From: Streblospio benedicti
Lineage: Eukaryota > Annelida > Polychaeta > Spionida > Spionidae
Direction of reading: 5' to 3'
DNA length: 64,000 bases
Assembly (NCBI GenBank): GCA_019095985.1
Contig: CM032661.1
Span: 12,016,074-12,080,073 of the forward strand
Shown piece after piece: positions 1 through 13,110 of this stretch. Below the pieces are notes generated by a model. The model was not told where the DNA came from. It ran no database searches and saw only the letters and a list, made by a program, of their open reading frames with translations. How positions within the stretch are numbered: position 1 is the first letter of the stretch; each line of letters opens with the position of its first letter. The translations under genes and the position numbers were made by a program.

Positions 1-1777
1 AACAAACTGAATGAATGGTATAAAATACAAACATTAAAAATTAAAATGAATTTTTTGACACAGTAAAACTTGCATTTCATTCAAACTACAATGTTCTAAT
101 AATTGTGACAACATGAATACAAGTATATGTTGGAATATTTTTGCTCCTATACATTTGATTGGACATTTCATTTTGGATAAAATTTCAAATTCAAATCAAT
201 TATTTCTTAACATTTTACATGGATGGATCATGTATATAAAAACCTCTTCAAATTACATATTCATTAGTAATTATCTATTGCTAAAGACCGGTATAAACTT
301 TTTTCGTTTTATTCTTTAAACAAAATATTAATACCAATAACATTTTGATATGTTATTTCTAACTTAGCTTCATCTATTTTGTATCACAGCAATAGAACAA
401 TTGATCACATACAATTTTCAACATTGAGATTTTTACACTGAATGAACACACTGATTCTTCTGAGACTCCATATACACACGAATACAAGAAATGATGATGT
501 AAATATTTGTTCACAAAACACACTTCAGATAAAAGTTGGACACAATTTTAGGATGGCTTTCACTGAATGAATTTAATTTCAACAGTACATGTATATAACA
601 TTTCAGATAGTAAAAATGAGAATGTGGGCCTGCACATGAATTTACACACTGTGGTAACTTGATATAGTCTGTATAGTATTGATGACCACATGTTATAGAC
701 CATATGAGACCATTTGCTCCACAAAAATTAAAAACAAACATTCACAATGTATACATCTCATCAAAAATACATACCATGATTTGTGGCATAAGAATACAAT
801 GTAATACATTTATTCATGGGAAAAGAGTAAAAATGCACTTTGAAAATCACAAAAGCTGAAAGCACAAATTACATTCTTCATAACCATTAATCCAAGAATA
901 ATAAAGTAAAGTGCAGAACTGTAATCACATTCTCTCAAGTACTATATCTTCAAATGAGCTTATATTATATTGGAATGGTTTCTACAATAATTTATGGATT
1001 TTGTTATAATCAATTTATAAAATTTGACAAAGACCTGCTTTTGTTCTCTGGAAATCTGATATAAGCTTACTTCTATTAACATTAGATCTTGACAAAGTTA
1101 GATCTTGACAAAGAGATTCTTTGATGTATATAAATGTATTCTGTAAATGTTGTTCCATAATGAGTTCATACAAAATACAATTACAATAAAATCATGAAAA
1201 TTTGTACCTAATAAAATATTTTAACATGCAATTCTGCTTAAACACAACTTCAGCCAAATCTAATATATTGCCTTCCAACATGGCAGTAATATAGCAGATT
1301 GAACAGAGGAAATACTTTTTATTTATAAGTATTTTTTTTAACACTAACAGCTATGCCTGCAAAATGGAATTTTACAAATGATATTTCCATCAAGTTGCAA
1401 GATTTTATGTGAATTTATGCATACAATACAGCAATATAAACAGGCTCTTCACATCTGATACTAGGACACCAAGTGTCAACTGTTGTGTGCAAATATCCAT
1501 TGACATTCATGTATCGTAGTTTTTGAATAATAAGGTTCCTGCACTGTTTATGCAATTGTCCAATTTATTAATATTAACCAATGATGATACATCAGCCATT
1601 GAATGAAAACATTTTCATAACGTCTTATATATTGAGTTTAAAAAAAGTCTATTTGTACAATAAGTTAATAATATCCAGTGACATTTTGGTGTGTGCACAT
1701 CAAGATATATATATTTGAGATTTTTGTGTGCACATTCGAATATATTTATCAACATTATCAAACATTTTGCTCGTCAC
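1..1777. other. 3' UTR / downstream flank of the SLC16-like gene
   Basis: No convincing coding region. The stretch is AT-rich and lies directly after the stop codon of the minus-strand transporter gene, so much of it is probably its 3' UTR. The first minus-strand AATAAA lies at 1564-1569, about 210 nt past the stop; a longer UTR using later signals cannot be excluded. A 16-bp sequence is repeated exactly head to tail at 1082-1113. Confidence 0.5.
1564..1569 (-). terminator. Candidate poly(A) signal AATAAA of the SLC16-like gene
   Basis: This is the first canonical AATAAA on the minus strand after the stop codon at 1778-1780. Other candidate signals exist further downstream, so the real cleavage site is not known. 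Confidence 0.35.
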
Positions 1778-4700
1778 TTAGACCTTGTTCATCTCATCTG
1801 GGAATGGCAGGTCGTCCATTTCATCATCTAGACGAAGGTCATCGGGCAGTGGCAAATTCTCATTCAATAGTTCATTATTGGCCTGGTCCTAGAAAATAAC
1901 AATTGAGAGATATTCATTCAAATGTGATTCAAAGTATGATTCCTGTGAGTATGTGGCAAGTCTAATACTTAACGGTTGGGTGACTTTATACACTATTGGG
2001 AATGTAATGAGATGTAATTATTTCAACCATAGAGTGGCCTGGACATGAACATCTCATTCATGATTGGATTTACGAACATTTTCTTGAGCACAGGGCCTTA
2101 GATGAATGTTTAAGGTATAAAAAATATTCAGTGTCTTACCCGGAAGAATGGGAGATGTAGGAGGCAGAAAAAAAGTCCGGCAACGATGAGCATAGCACCA
2201 CCCACAGTGAACGACATGTTGTAGTCATTGGTTGCATCAAACACAGCACCTGCAGTAAGGTAAAATCACTATTGTATAAAGACAATTATTCATCACAAAA
2301 TATCTAAAATCATGAAATTGTATAGGTGTTTGACCAATGCTGGTTATAAAATAGACTCAAGGTTTCTCAAAATATTGCATCTTTTTAGCTACCCTGTTAT
2401 ATTTTCAATGAAAACATTTGCTAAAAACCATGTTCACTATCCACGCTCCTACTAGTCGTTGGCGCACTCCCAACTTGCGAATCACAATCAAAATTTGAAG
2501 AAGCAAAATCATGGATATTGCTAGGTCTTTGAGTTTGTCTAATTTTGAAAAGTGTTAATGCTGAGAGGGAATAATTCTTATGTGACTAAAATAGTTAAAG
2601 TCAGACATCAATGAGTAAACAGCATTGCTAATATGACAAGTCCACAACCTGCTAAATAGCAGGAAAAGCGAAATCTAAAAATGGTTGAGTCCTGCGTACC
2701 TGCGGCGGGGGTCCGCCACGGAGAGCACACACCGCGCACCAGCGTGAGCAGCCCAAAGGCGTTAGTGAGCTTCTCTAGACCCAGCATGTTGCACAGGATG
2801 ATGGACGTCAGCGAGATCCACGTCGCTGAAAAGGCAACCACGATTTTGATTTTAAATGAGACTCCTAGATCGCTTGCATTGATTTTATTAAAATAATTGA
2901 AGTGGGCAATAATAATCTGTTTGAAAATTTAACTTTAGTATTTAGTAAATTTTTATTGTTCTTAAACCTAATGTCTCCTGCACTTTTTTACCATTACAAT
3001 GTACATAAATACGTATATAATTGTTATGCTTACCCACACACATTCCAAAGAATGCTGAGAACACGCACATGCTGATGTACTCGGAGGCGAACATGTTGAG
3101 GATGCAGCTGATGCCGCCTGCCAGGATGGCGATGTTATGCAGTAGCAGCGGGTTCACCCACTTGAGGTCGGCCATGGCTCCCGCCAGCACGCGACCCAGC
3201 GTGTTCGTGATGCCTAGAAAATAGAGCAGGATTGACCTTTTGACAATCAATTTGAAAGACATTTTCCTCTTCCCACGTACAAGGCATCAGCACACTGGGG
3301 AAAAGGATGCATATAACAGGGCTGGCACAATATAGAGTGAAGTCGGTGATAATTTGCAATAGTTAAAGCTTTACTGGTGGGGTAAGAATGGATATCTATT
3401 ACCGAATAAAGCCTGAAAGTAGTTCCATATAGGCTTATTATTCCTGATTGGTAACATTATGGCTTGCAATTCATTAATTGTGGCTTTAAGTAAATATTCA
3501 TGCTGTCACCTTTATTTTGTACTCCTCTTATGTTGAAAAGCTATTGCAGGGAGGAGATACCCTCTAAACCCATAAGTGACTACAGTAGTAAAAGGTAGTA
3601 AACTGTAAGCTTTCGAAACCTACCAATTACAGAGAGAAGAAAAGCAGCATGGTTTTCTGGTATCCCCAACATTATGGAACGGTCTGCCATAAACACAAAG
3701 GGCACGTAGAGCCCCAACATGCCGAATGCGTTGCCAATGGCTGCCACCAAGAACACAGGATCCTAGAAAAATATAGAGTACATCATTCTATTTTCTATAT
3801 ATTCAATTGGATTCTTTGTCATCAATTAAGGCTCTTCAAAAGTTTTGTTTCAATGATGAAATTAAAGTAATAAGATTAGTTTAACAAATCCATATTACTG
3901 ACCTTGAGGATTTCAAGGTCAAGCATGGTTTTTAGGATGTCCCTAATGGACTTTGGGCAGCACTTCCACAGGCAGGACTCCTCCTCTAGCGGGGCGTCCT
4001 GCGGGATGGTGGTGGTCGACATCAGGTACGACTTCACATTGGGCTGAGACTGGAATTGGGGGATTTGCAGGATCGAACCTGCAAACACAGGGAATCATGC
4101 ATACATTAATTGTACAACAAAAATCTGAAAATCTAGTTTTGGGCAATATGAATGATCTCACGTTTAGTAGTATGGGTTTTATGGATATATTGTTAAGGTA
4201 ACTCACTACGTCAATCATAATTCAAGACATGTTTTAACGAGAATATGTTTTGATATCAACCTTTGTTAAATCATATTTGTTTGGGAGATATTGTGATACA
4301 ATTCAACGTATTGTCTACTTCTTAACTACACATATAAATTTTTTTGTGGTTTTGAATTTAACATTTTTTCTTACCAGAATAAAAAATATCCTTTCTGTAC
4401 ATTGGGCGGGCATAGTCACTTTTTATCACCCCACTTGCACCAGCCACTGACGCTTTGTTGCGTTGCCTCCTTTGTGCCTAAAAATAGCAAAAACAACATA
4501 TGTAAGCTATAATTTTATGGACATGTGTCCAAGAAAGAAGGATGAAAATATATAAAATCAATATAGAAAATGCAGGCAAAAGTTGAATGATAAAAATTGG
4601 CTATATACCATATTTAGCTCAGAGAAACATAATCCAGACAGCAATCAAATAAATTTAGCTTTAGCACAATTTAAAACAAAATATTTTAGTGCACTGACCT

Positions 4701-7700
4701 TGACAGCCCAGATATCCTGCATGGACTTGACCTTGAGATGGGTGCCATTTTGCGGATGTTGCAATCCGTTCTCCACTGTAGCAGCGGCCTCGGTACCAGC
4801 CTTGTCTATCTCGGCAGGAACACTGGCGGGGCTACCAACATCCTGTTGTGTAACAAATCAGTAACCTCAATCTTCTGATGTTTTTGTATTGTTTGTTCTA
4901 TCAGGAACAATAGCTGTTGCCATAGTTAAAATTTGGTATTAAAACTGGGTTATTTTTATGGTAAGGTTCAAATTTGCATGGTAAAATATTAATAATAAAT
5001 AATTAATTATAAACTTGGGGAATTATATAATTAGAGGTATCATTAGTTTATGTTTATACCAAGTTAAAATAACAGTTACATAGTTATTGATATTAAGAGG
5101 TGTGTTTTATTGTTATGATTATTACTTTTAATTGGTAACAAAACAACATTTTCAAGTACACAGACATTGAATATTGGATTTAAATATATATCATGCACTG
5201 ATTAAAAAGCCTAAGAAAAGCAAGAATTGCCTATTAAAAATAATCTGCTGATTTAAACACTTAGTGTGAAATCCTAAATGCTCTTACAACGATACAATAA
5301 TGTTAGTGCTAGAATAAATTGTGAAGTAAATAGAAGCCAACAATGACGTGCTTTAATTACTACAATGCTTACAAAAACAATAACACTGCCAGATCCAGTA
5401 TTTTGTGGGGCACATGAATGAAAAGTCTATGAGATTTATATATGCAGTCCCATATGGAAATAATGAACATCCATCAGGATGGTGACTTTGGATATCTAAA
5501 CCATGGTAGGAAATCTGCCCTCTGGATCTGCCAGTAAGCCACAATATATAACTTAACCAAATATAAACCCTTGTAACCTATTGAGCCTGTTAACAAGTTT
5601 CTATTTGTTTAAAAAAGAATGACATAAAATCAAACCCTCTTGAACTTTTAGTGTATAGAACTTTGTTTGCCAGCTCAGTAGGTTACATCAAATAAAATGT
5701 AAAAATTATACTAAAATATAATCTAAATACTACAATAAAGAAATTTTGATGCACTGAAGAAACAGCAAATTAATTGCACATTTAAAACAAAACATCATTA
5801 TTTGTTAAGTTAGTAATATGTTTATTAGTGCACCAAAAGTGTTTTAAAATAGAATGTGTAACAAGTTGGAAGACGCGACGTGATAAAAGCAGAACATTCC
5901 AGTGGCTGTGTCGAGATCATCAAATGTGTATGTACAATCTGACACGACAGAAATACTAAAACAGACTGAAGACACAACAGCCCAAGTAAACCTCCTTGGC
6001 TTCAAAAGTCTTACTTTTATCTCCTGAAAGGTAAAAAACAAATTGATATAAATATCTTTTAAAACAATCGTCACATCTTAATATACTGTAGCCAACCATA
6101 TGTGAAAGCCCCTCTTTTGTGTTCTTCCATATTGTCTATAGATGCCATATTATTGAAAACTGACTACCTTGCAAGGTGAACAGGTGTTCCCTGATTTTCA
6201 AAGAAATTTGAATTGAAGGACCCAAGCAGGGTGGTTGGATGGTTGGCTAAGATATAATCAGATTGCAGTCAAGCGTATGCAATGTAATATCTTTACAGGA
6301 ATGGTTAGAACTGGGATGTTTAGAGTGAAAGTCATGAAGCTTGAGACAAATGAAAGTGCCATTGTCCTGGAAAGGGGATAAGAGAGACATTTCAGATCTT
6401 GGAGGTAGGAATGTTAATTTGGGAGTGTAGCAACATCTTGTTCCGTCGCTCTGATTTAACATGAAAACAATTTGCCTTCAACAATTGCTTTGATACTCGC
6501 TTCCAAATGTTTAAATTCGTCTTTAAGATATTACATACGCAATACCAACGATCACTGATAATCAGAATGACCATTAATTGTTTTCTTCAACAATAGCTTT
6601 TAATGTAAACAAATCTATAAACAACTAATCAGATTTACTATAAATTCCTATCACTGAAAACAATGGTGATCAGTCAGTCCCTGGATATTTAAGGCTCGGT
6701 TTGAACTAGAAAACATTTGCGGAGTTAGCACTCCACTGACCCGGATCCGGATCACACAGTATCACATGACAAACAGACAGTCTTTTTTGTTCAAACCAAA
6801 TTACATGCTAATCTCATGCCACTATGTTTAGATTCATATCAGACCTGAAAGGTTTCATTTTCTCACTTGCACTTTCGCAACTGAATTTAAAAGTTGATCA
6901 TTTTCATGACTGAGGTTCTTAAAAGTCATTATCAAATGCAAAAACTCGCACGCACATCATGCAATGATCACTTTGTCAAGACTGTAAAAAGCAGTAGAGC
7001 ATAGTGTGTGTCGAGATCCTCACCTGGATCCTCTGGAGCAGGATGGTGGGCGGTATCGATGCGCAGCCCGACATCTTGGGCAGGGATGTGTTGGATCCCT
7101 GGTGTGTGGGAGAGGTGGCCATTGCCTGACCGTTGGCTGTGAGGAGGCTGGGTTGAGCGTCCCCAGCCCCAGTACAGGGAGTTTGAGGCTCAGATGACTG
7201 CGGGGTTTCTGCTAGAGCGGACTCACTCTAGAATGGGAGGGAAGCATCTGTTTATTGTATTTTATATATGGGGAGGTCATGTGTATCAAATGAAACTGTG
7301 AATGGTGTTTAGCACAGGAAACCGGGGTTGCGACACTAGCAGATCCTGGTTTTCAGAATAGGGGTCAGGTGGGGTCCAAACTGTGGGGATATGTAAGAAT
7401 TCCAAGAGATCTGTCCTCACAAATGTGTGAATTGATATCAAAGCCCTATTTAGTTTCATTTATTTGGAAAAAGGAAGGACATAGTTCATGGAATATGCGA
7501 TTCATCTATCGGATGCAACTATCAAAACAAAGAAGGTTTTGCTAATTACAATCAAAAATCTTTTAAATTGTGTCAATATGTGTATGACATAACGTTTTTA
7601 CTGTTACTTACCCTCAACATACTGGTTCTTTCATCCGGGATTTCATGGTTGTCTTCAAACGTGTTTAGTTTCATTGCTGGCATAGTGTGTGGAACCAGAG

Positions 7701-10700
7701 GTGAGCCCCTAGAAAACATCAAGTTCACAAAATCATAATTATATATGTCATAAAATATTCATAAGCATAGCAAAATATTTAGATGATATTCCACAAATGA
7801 TGTTATACAATGATACTAAGAGTAAAAATGTAATTAGACTTTCAATCATAACAATATTTGAAAAGTCTTTTGTGTACTTACGCTTCACTACCAAGGCTGT
7901 TAGGCACATTAAATCTTGCATGATTCTCTTGACGAGGAATACCAATTGGTTTTGTAAAATTGCGACTGTCTTGGCGATCAATTTTTAGCACAGAGTTCAT
8001 TGTGGAACTTGGTACAGATCCGTACTCAGATGCACCATCTTCAGCTCTTAGCATTTCTTCACGGTACGCTTTCACTTCCAACACCTTGTTGATCGCATCT
8101 TTCTAACAATGAGAAAATTCTAAGCATTAATCTGTGTCCAGTTAATTCTAAATAAGTGGTATACAGCAGTTGGTCTCATTATTCAATTGATAAATTGTAG
8201 TGATTGAATAACTAAGCATTAGTGGACTTTCTCAATATTTTTTATAAATACAAAGCTAAATTTAAACTCAGGATGAGTCTTCAACAATACAACTAGAAAT
8301 ATTTATTTTTTGACAGTAAACAGTTGCAATACTGAGTACTGGTATATTTGCAAATAATTTTTTGTGATGTGTGTGTTGTTCAAAACATGTAATTTGGCAG
8401 AGTATAAAATTATGAAACAAAAATATTATTTCGATAAAATATTTAACTTTCTTGCACAAGTTAATTCTTAATTATTGGAGAAAATCCAACATCTATTCTT
8501 TGGCACTAGTTTACAGACACAGCTTTCAAACAAAAGTGAACATAAACAAACGTGACAAGGTTACCTGGTGCTCCATACAGACGATCAAACAACTTACTAC
8601 TTCACCTTACTAAACATAGTAAGGTAAATAATTGACAGTGGGGTTTTTAACTTTTCAATTCAAGCGAGATAATTTACCATTGAAATCTGTGTGGGCTTAA
8701 CAAGTAGCATCCAAATAATTAAGCATTAAATTGGAATGATTCCAACTAATGTCAATTCACACAATTGAAATTTGATACGTGTTAAGTGTTGGAAACAGTC
8801 CAACTATTTGAACATCTGTACTTGAGCACAGTGCAACATATTAAACATCAACTTGCACAAAAACACCAATGCTGTATTCTGAGAGCTGGAAAAAAAGAAC
8901 TTCCACTATACACGCAGCAATTGGGAAAAACATAATAACAAACATACTATATTTAATGACACGCCCGTTTCAACAATACACAATTTACAACAACAACTTG
9001 CAGGAAAAACATGTGACAATTTACAACAACAAAGTTTTGAAAAAATACATGTGACAAAAACACGCTGATTCACTATGTATGAAAATAGTAACAGGACATA
9101 GGTCATTTAACGTAACATTTCTGATATAATTCCAAACATGTGAACCAAGCAGCAAGAAAATAATTCTAAAACTACAAAAAGTGAATTTCTTAGGACACAC
9201 CTTGGTTCCTGGGGCTTCTATGGAGTCTGAGTGCTTCAATTTTGTCTGTTCTCGTAGTCGATCCAGCACGTTTTTCCTTCTTGGCCGTGTTTTTCTGGGA
9301 GGTGGTTCCAGAGGACGCATCAGCTAATACAAAAAATTCAACTGTCAACATTAACGCAACCAAGACACTTGGCAATGTTAGAAAAATAATGGGCATCAAC
9401 GAATGGGACAATTGCATATACCGATCAAGTTACAACATTTGCATCAGTTCAAGACCCATCAAAGCTAGTTATCTTTGCCAGCTAGTAGATGGATCACGTA
9501 TATCGAACATTTACCCCATATGGATGTCTGAGAAACACTCCCTGTGTTCGAGTAAATAAGACATCCATATATAAGATTTGAACTTGTTGCTGCAATCCTG
9601 CAGCAGCCAACAGGATTGCAGCAGTGATCAATGTGATCAACAGGAGGAGTGAAACAAAAGCCTCCAGTTCAAAATACCTACCCCACTTGTCAGATCCGGA
9701 GTGTTTTTTTTACGGAGGTTTTGTTTTGCATCTCTTCATCAAGCTTTTGCATTGCAAGAGCCTATGACATCCAGCGATTGCATACAGCTCTTGACTTCTT
9801 GACTACTTTCTACTCTCTACTTTTCCAAAACCCAGAGCTGCCAGTGCCCCTTCCTACTCACCATGGGCCTCATATATACTGTGTTTGTAAACCATAGTAG
9901 TAGACCATTATATACCCCTACCGCTCCCCCTCCCATGATGCTGAGGACCTCGCTACTCACCATGCCCATGACGATGGAGTTCATGGTGACTCCGGCCACG
10001 ATGAGCATGGCGTTCTTCCAGTCGTACACCTCGAGCAGGATGCGGCCGACCGGCGCGAAGATGAAGCAGCCGACGCCGGCGCCGCACACTGCGATGCCCG
10101 TCGCCACCGCACGCCGCTTCTCAAAGTAGTAGCTCACAGAGATGACCGACGGCAGGTAGATCAGGCCGAAACCAAAACCTGCATGGAGATGTTAAAGGAT
10201 ACTGAATGAAAGGTTTGCATTTTAAAAGTAAGCCTGATTTTCCAGTTCAGACCTTCTGTATGGTAAGACAATTTTGCAAGGTCAAAAGTCTTCATATTAA
10301 AAGAAAAACCAATATGAAGGTAAATAATGAGATCGTCTCTTTATTGGGACAGGGGTATTCGTTGACTGCATTCAAGAGGTTTTATTGTCAGCACATACTG
10401 TGAATGACAATGAAATACCTTCCCCCACCCCCTCTATAGTAAGAGCCTTCCACCTGGTACGACCAAATGATCTTCAAGACAGCCATTGCAACACTTACTT
10501 AATATCCAGGGTTGCCTTCCAACTCCAGTTCCGTTATGATGCATGACTCATTGGTGGATAAACAATTGTGCGCCATAAATTCAAATATTTCATCATAGTT
10601 TATGACAGAACTAAGCATGGTTATAAACATCCTCTGTACATATGAGATGTAAACGTTAAACGTGTTTTGGGTGTTTGTTTATTAAATGGAAAAAACAAAT

Positions 10701-12109
10701 AAACATTGAGGTGTATATTGCATTTTGCCAGCATGTTCCATCTCCATGATAAAAATCAATAGCTCAAGTAGTCTTCGAGTTATCAGCCTGTTTATTTCGG
10801 AAGCACGCACGCACGCATGGACAGAAGCAAAGCAACAAATCCCCCTTTGGACTTCGTCCGGGGAGATTTAATGAGCATAGTTATATTATAAAAATCCTCC
10901 TATTCAATGTTAGAGTGAACATACATCATATATATCATATGGTCATAAATATTAGATTATAACATAATTATACCCTCTGTAATAGTGTATATGCCATATA
11001 CATATACATAATAACACCCTGGACCTCCATGTAGGAGTCTTACCTCCTAATACTCCATAGGTAAGAATGAGCACATCTAAGTTTGGTGAAAAAGTACACA
11101 AGACGAATGCTGATGTTGCGATTACTCCTCCGGTGACACACACCGGCCGACACCCGAACTTGTTGGTCAGCGCACCCGCAATCGGGCCTGGAATGGACAA
11201 CAAAGAATTTTAAAACCAACTATCTTTTGACAAATGTTGGACCTAATAAAGTCTAACTCGTAAGTAGAAAAGTGCAAATGCTAATTATGAATGTTGGACT
11301 TAATGAAGTCTAACTTGTAAGTGCAAAAGTGCAAATGGTAATTATGAGCTATCTGAAAATAAATGTTCATGTAGAAACAAAGGGGCCTGGGTCAATTTAA
11401 GGGTGGGCTTTTATGAGAGTGAGTAATTATATTGATAACTCTATGGTATCGAATACTACTGATTATCGATACAATCCACTTTTGGCAGTGGGCCTTTACA
11501 TGAGCGTGTATCCATCTGTGGATGTTTATGGTACATAATATATAAGATAGTGAATGAATATAAATATATTTTAAATACATTTCAAAAATGTACAAAACCA
11601 TTAAGAATTAAAAACACACCAAGGTGATGAAAAATTACACTGCTAAATAGCCTTTTATAGATAGATTTCATATAGATCTACTAACTTATCTTGGCTTATC
11701 TCATAATATTAATACTAAATTGACAAAGTAATATGATATCAAAAGGCAAATCTAAAACTATGCAATTTCATTTTCTTGATTTTAAGAAGAATTTTCATTC
11801 GATTTTGAGGGATAAAGTCAACTTATCCTTAATCATCTTACCTGTCATGAGATAACAACCACACAGGAGCGAGCCGACCAATGCTGTTTTTCCTTTACTT
11901 TCTCCAAAATAGCTGAGAAACTCCATGTAGAACACTCCAAATGTGAATGCGATGCCATCAACAATAATGTGATTAACGAATGATGCAAAAACGATGACCC
12001 ATCCAAAGCCACCATCAGGAGGTGTCGGAATATAATCCGACACAGTTGAGACAGCAGATTCCCCTGATGCATGGCGGATCTTTTTCTTTTCAAATTCGGT
12101 ATCAGGCAT
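1778..12109 (-). CDS. Monocarboxylate transporter-like protein (SLC16 family, major facilitator superfamily), 15 coding exons, 787 aa
   Basis: Plasma-membrane transporter of the SLC16 type; the substrate cannot be told. Coding exons in order: 12109-11842, 11187-11044, 10178-9961, 9323-9201, 8102-7882, 7708-7612, 7227-7024, 4842-4699, 4477-4375, 4078-3903, 3762-3624, 3213-3034, 2825-2700, 2249-2140, 1888-1778. Every junction is GT-AG and the frame is continuous (2364 nt). The start ATG precedes the family signature PDGGFGW (residues 31-37), which opens TM1. Exons 1-3 encode the N-terminal six helices, including a FEKRRAVATGIAVCG segment. Exons 4-10 encode an unusually long, polar TM6-TM7 loop of about 350 residues, ending in the family motif YARPMYRKDIFYSG (about 495-508). 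Exons 11-15 encode the C-terminal helices, with the TM8 motif GRVLAG (Arg about 620) and LGLEKLTNAFGL. The tail is acidic. In vertebrate MCT1 an Asp lies four residues before that Arg; here the residue is Asn, as I recall for the orphan-type SLC16 members, so proton-coupled lactate transport should not be assumed. Exon 13 ends with an atypical PWRTPAAG where the family usually has a GPP-type motif. Confidence 0.9.
5385..5535. repeat. Short TIR element, GGCAGATCCAG family
   Basis: Lies in intron 7 of the SLC16-like gene. The ends are inverted copies (TGCCAGATCCAG and CTGGATCTGCCAG) about 150 bp apart, with no coding capacity. Related copies occur at 17780, 22295, 35178 and 51773. It looks like a non-autonomous DNA transposon (MITE). 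Confidence 0.6.
8980..9053. repeat. Two-unit tandem repeat of about 37 bp
   Basis: Two adjacent diverged units each begin with CAATTTACAACAACAA and end with ACATGTGAC. They lie in intron 4 of the SLC16-like gene, on the transcript's downstream side of exon 4. Confidence 0.6.
9854..9965. repeat. Dispersed short element next to the exon 3 donor, flanked by 12-bp direct repeats
   Basis: An 87-bp insert (9866-9952) is bracketed by two exact copies of CTACTCACCATG (9854-9865 and 9953-9964), exactly 99 bp apart. The core (GTTTGTAAACCATAGTAGT, then CCCATGATGCTGAGG) recurs at 52413-52586 and 59960-60023, and in diverged form near 57361. On the minus strand each 12-bp copy contains the splice donor context ATG|GTGAGTAG, so the element provides a second potential donor for exon 3 of the SLC16-like gene. 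Confidence 0.7.
11234..11347. repeat. 57-bp tandem duplication
   Basis: Two head-to-tail 57-bp units (11234-11290 and 11291-11347), each starting ATGTTGGAC and ending AATTATGA, with a handful of differences. They sit in intron 1 of the SLC16-like gene, about 50 bp upstream of the exon 2 acceptor in transcript direction. Confidence 0.85.
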
Positions 12110-13017
12110 TTTGACTTTTTTTCACACACACTACTTTTCAAAATGTATATCACAGTTTACAATCACAATTTTAGGCTTATAATCAGTGAAATCAGCAGAT
12201 ATTTCTGCCGTTCTTGCGTAAGATTCGCTGCGGTCCGGTTTGTGTGGTATTCCTGTTGTGGACCGAATGATCTCCTGAGCACTTTTCTGTGATCGGGAAT
12301 TGTCATGATATGTTTCCTTTCCTGTTGTTAACACGTTCCCCTCCTGATGACATTATATCTGAAATAATAACGGTTGAGCATTAATGGTTGAACAACACAT
12401 TATAAATGTTAGTACTAGGCAGAAGACGTCAATAATTCCACAAATAAATGACACACCTAAAATAAATGAAATCGAACTCACAATGAACAAGTACAATTTG
12501 TAAAGGATTTGCTTTTGTGAATAGGTATGAACTAAGGTGGTTGACATCATGTTACAATGACTCAAATATTTGAAGATTGGATTGCAGAACAATAGTATCT
12601 AACTGGTAGACACTTGTTTACATAGCTGTCCTTCAGTCACATGGCAATGAGTGTGACGATTTAGCATTGTTTTGTTCAACACTCAGGTTCAACAGGACCC
12701 AAAGTGGGAGTGAGTGAACTGTGAAATCAACTACATGACATATGTGAACCGCAAGACAATGGTAGAGGCCAAGAGTGAAAAACACTGAAATCATCACGGT
12801 GACAATGAAAAACATCAGTATTGAAATATAGACAACTAGTATGGTATTAGCAATATGCCAATACACATACAGCGCAGCTTACAAATTAGGCTACCTCTAT
12901 AGAGATTCCCCCTATGTTAATGTAATTAATCACTGTTACACACCTTCACAAATGGACTGCTGTTAAACTTACATAAAAATCTTAGGTTTGTAGACTGTGC
13001 TAATTGGTAAAAGACAT

Positions 13018-13110
13018 AAAAAGACCACATCTTTATTGAGACCACTTGAGGCCAGTCGTGTAGCTGGTCTTACTAGGGACTCCTAGAATGGAGGTTCTAG
13101 TACATCCGTA
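13018..13110. repeat. Partial copy, GTAGAACCTC family
   Basis: Contains the family phrases AAGACCACAT, GAGACCACTT and a terminal GAGGTTCTAGTA. The 5' part of the element is missing. Confidence 0.5.

Noticed and set aside
9649-9897. Open frame of 82 codons downstream of exon 3 of the transporter
   Set aside because: Lies in intron 3 and on the wrong strand; no motif.
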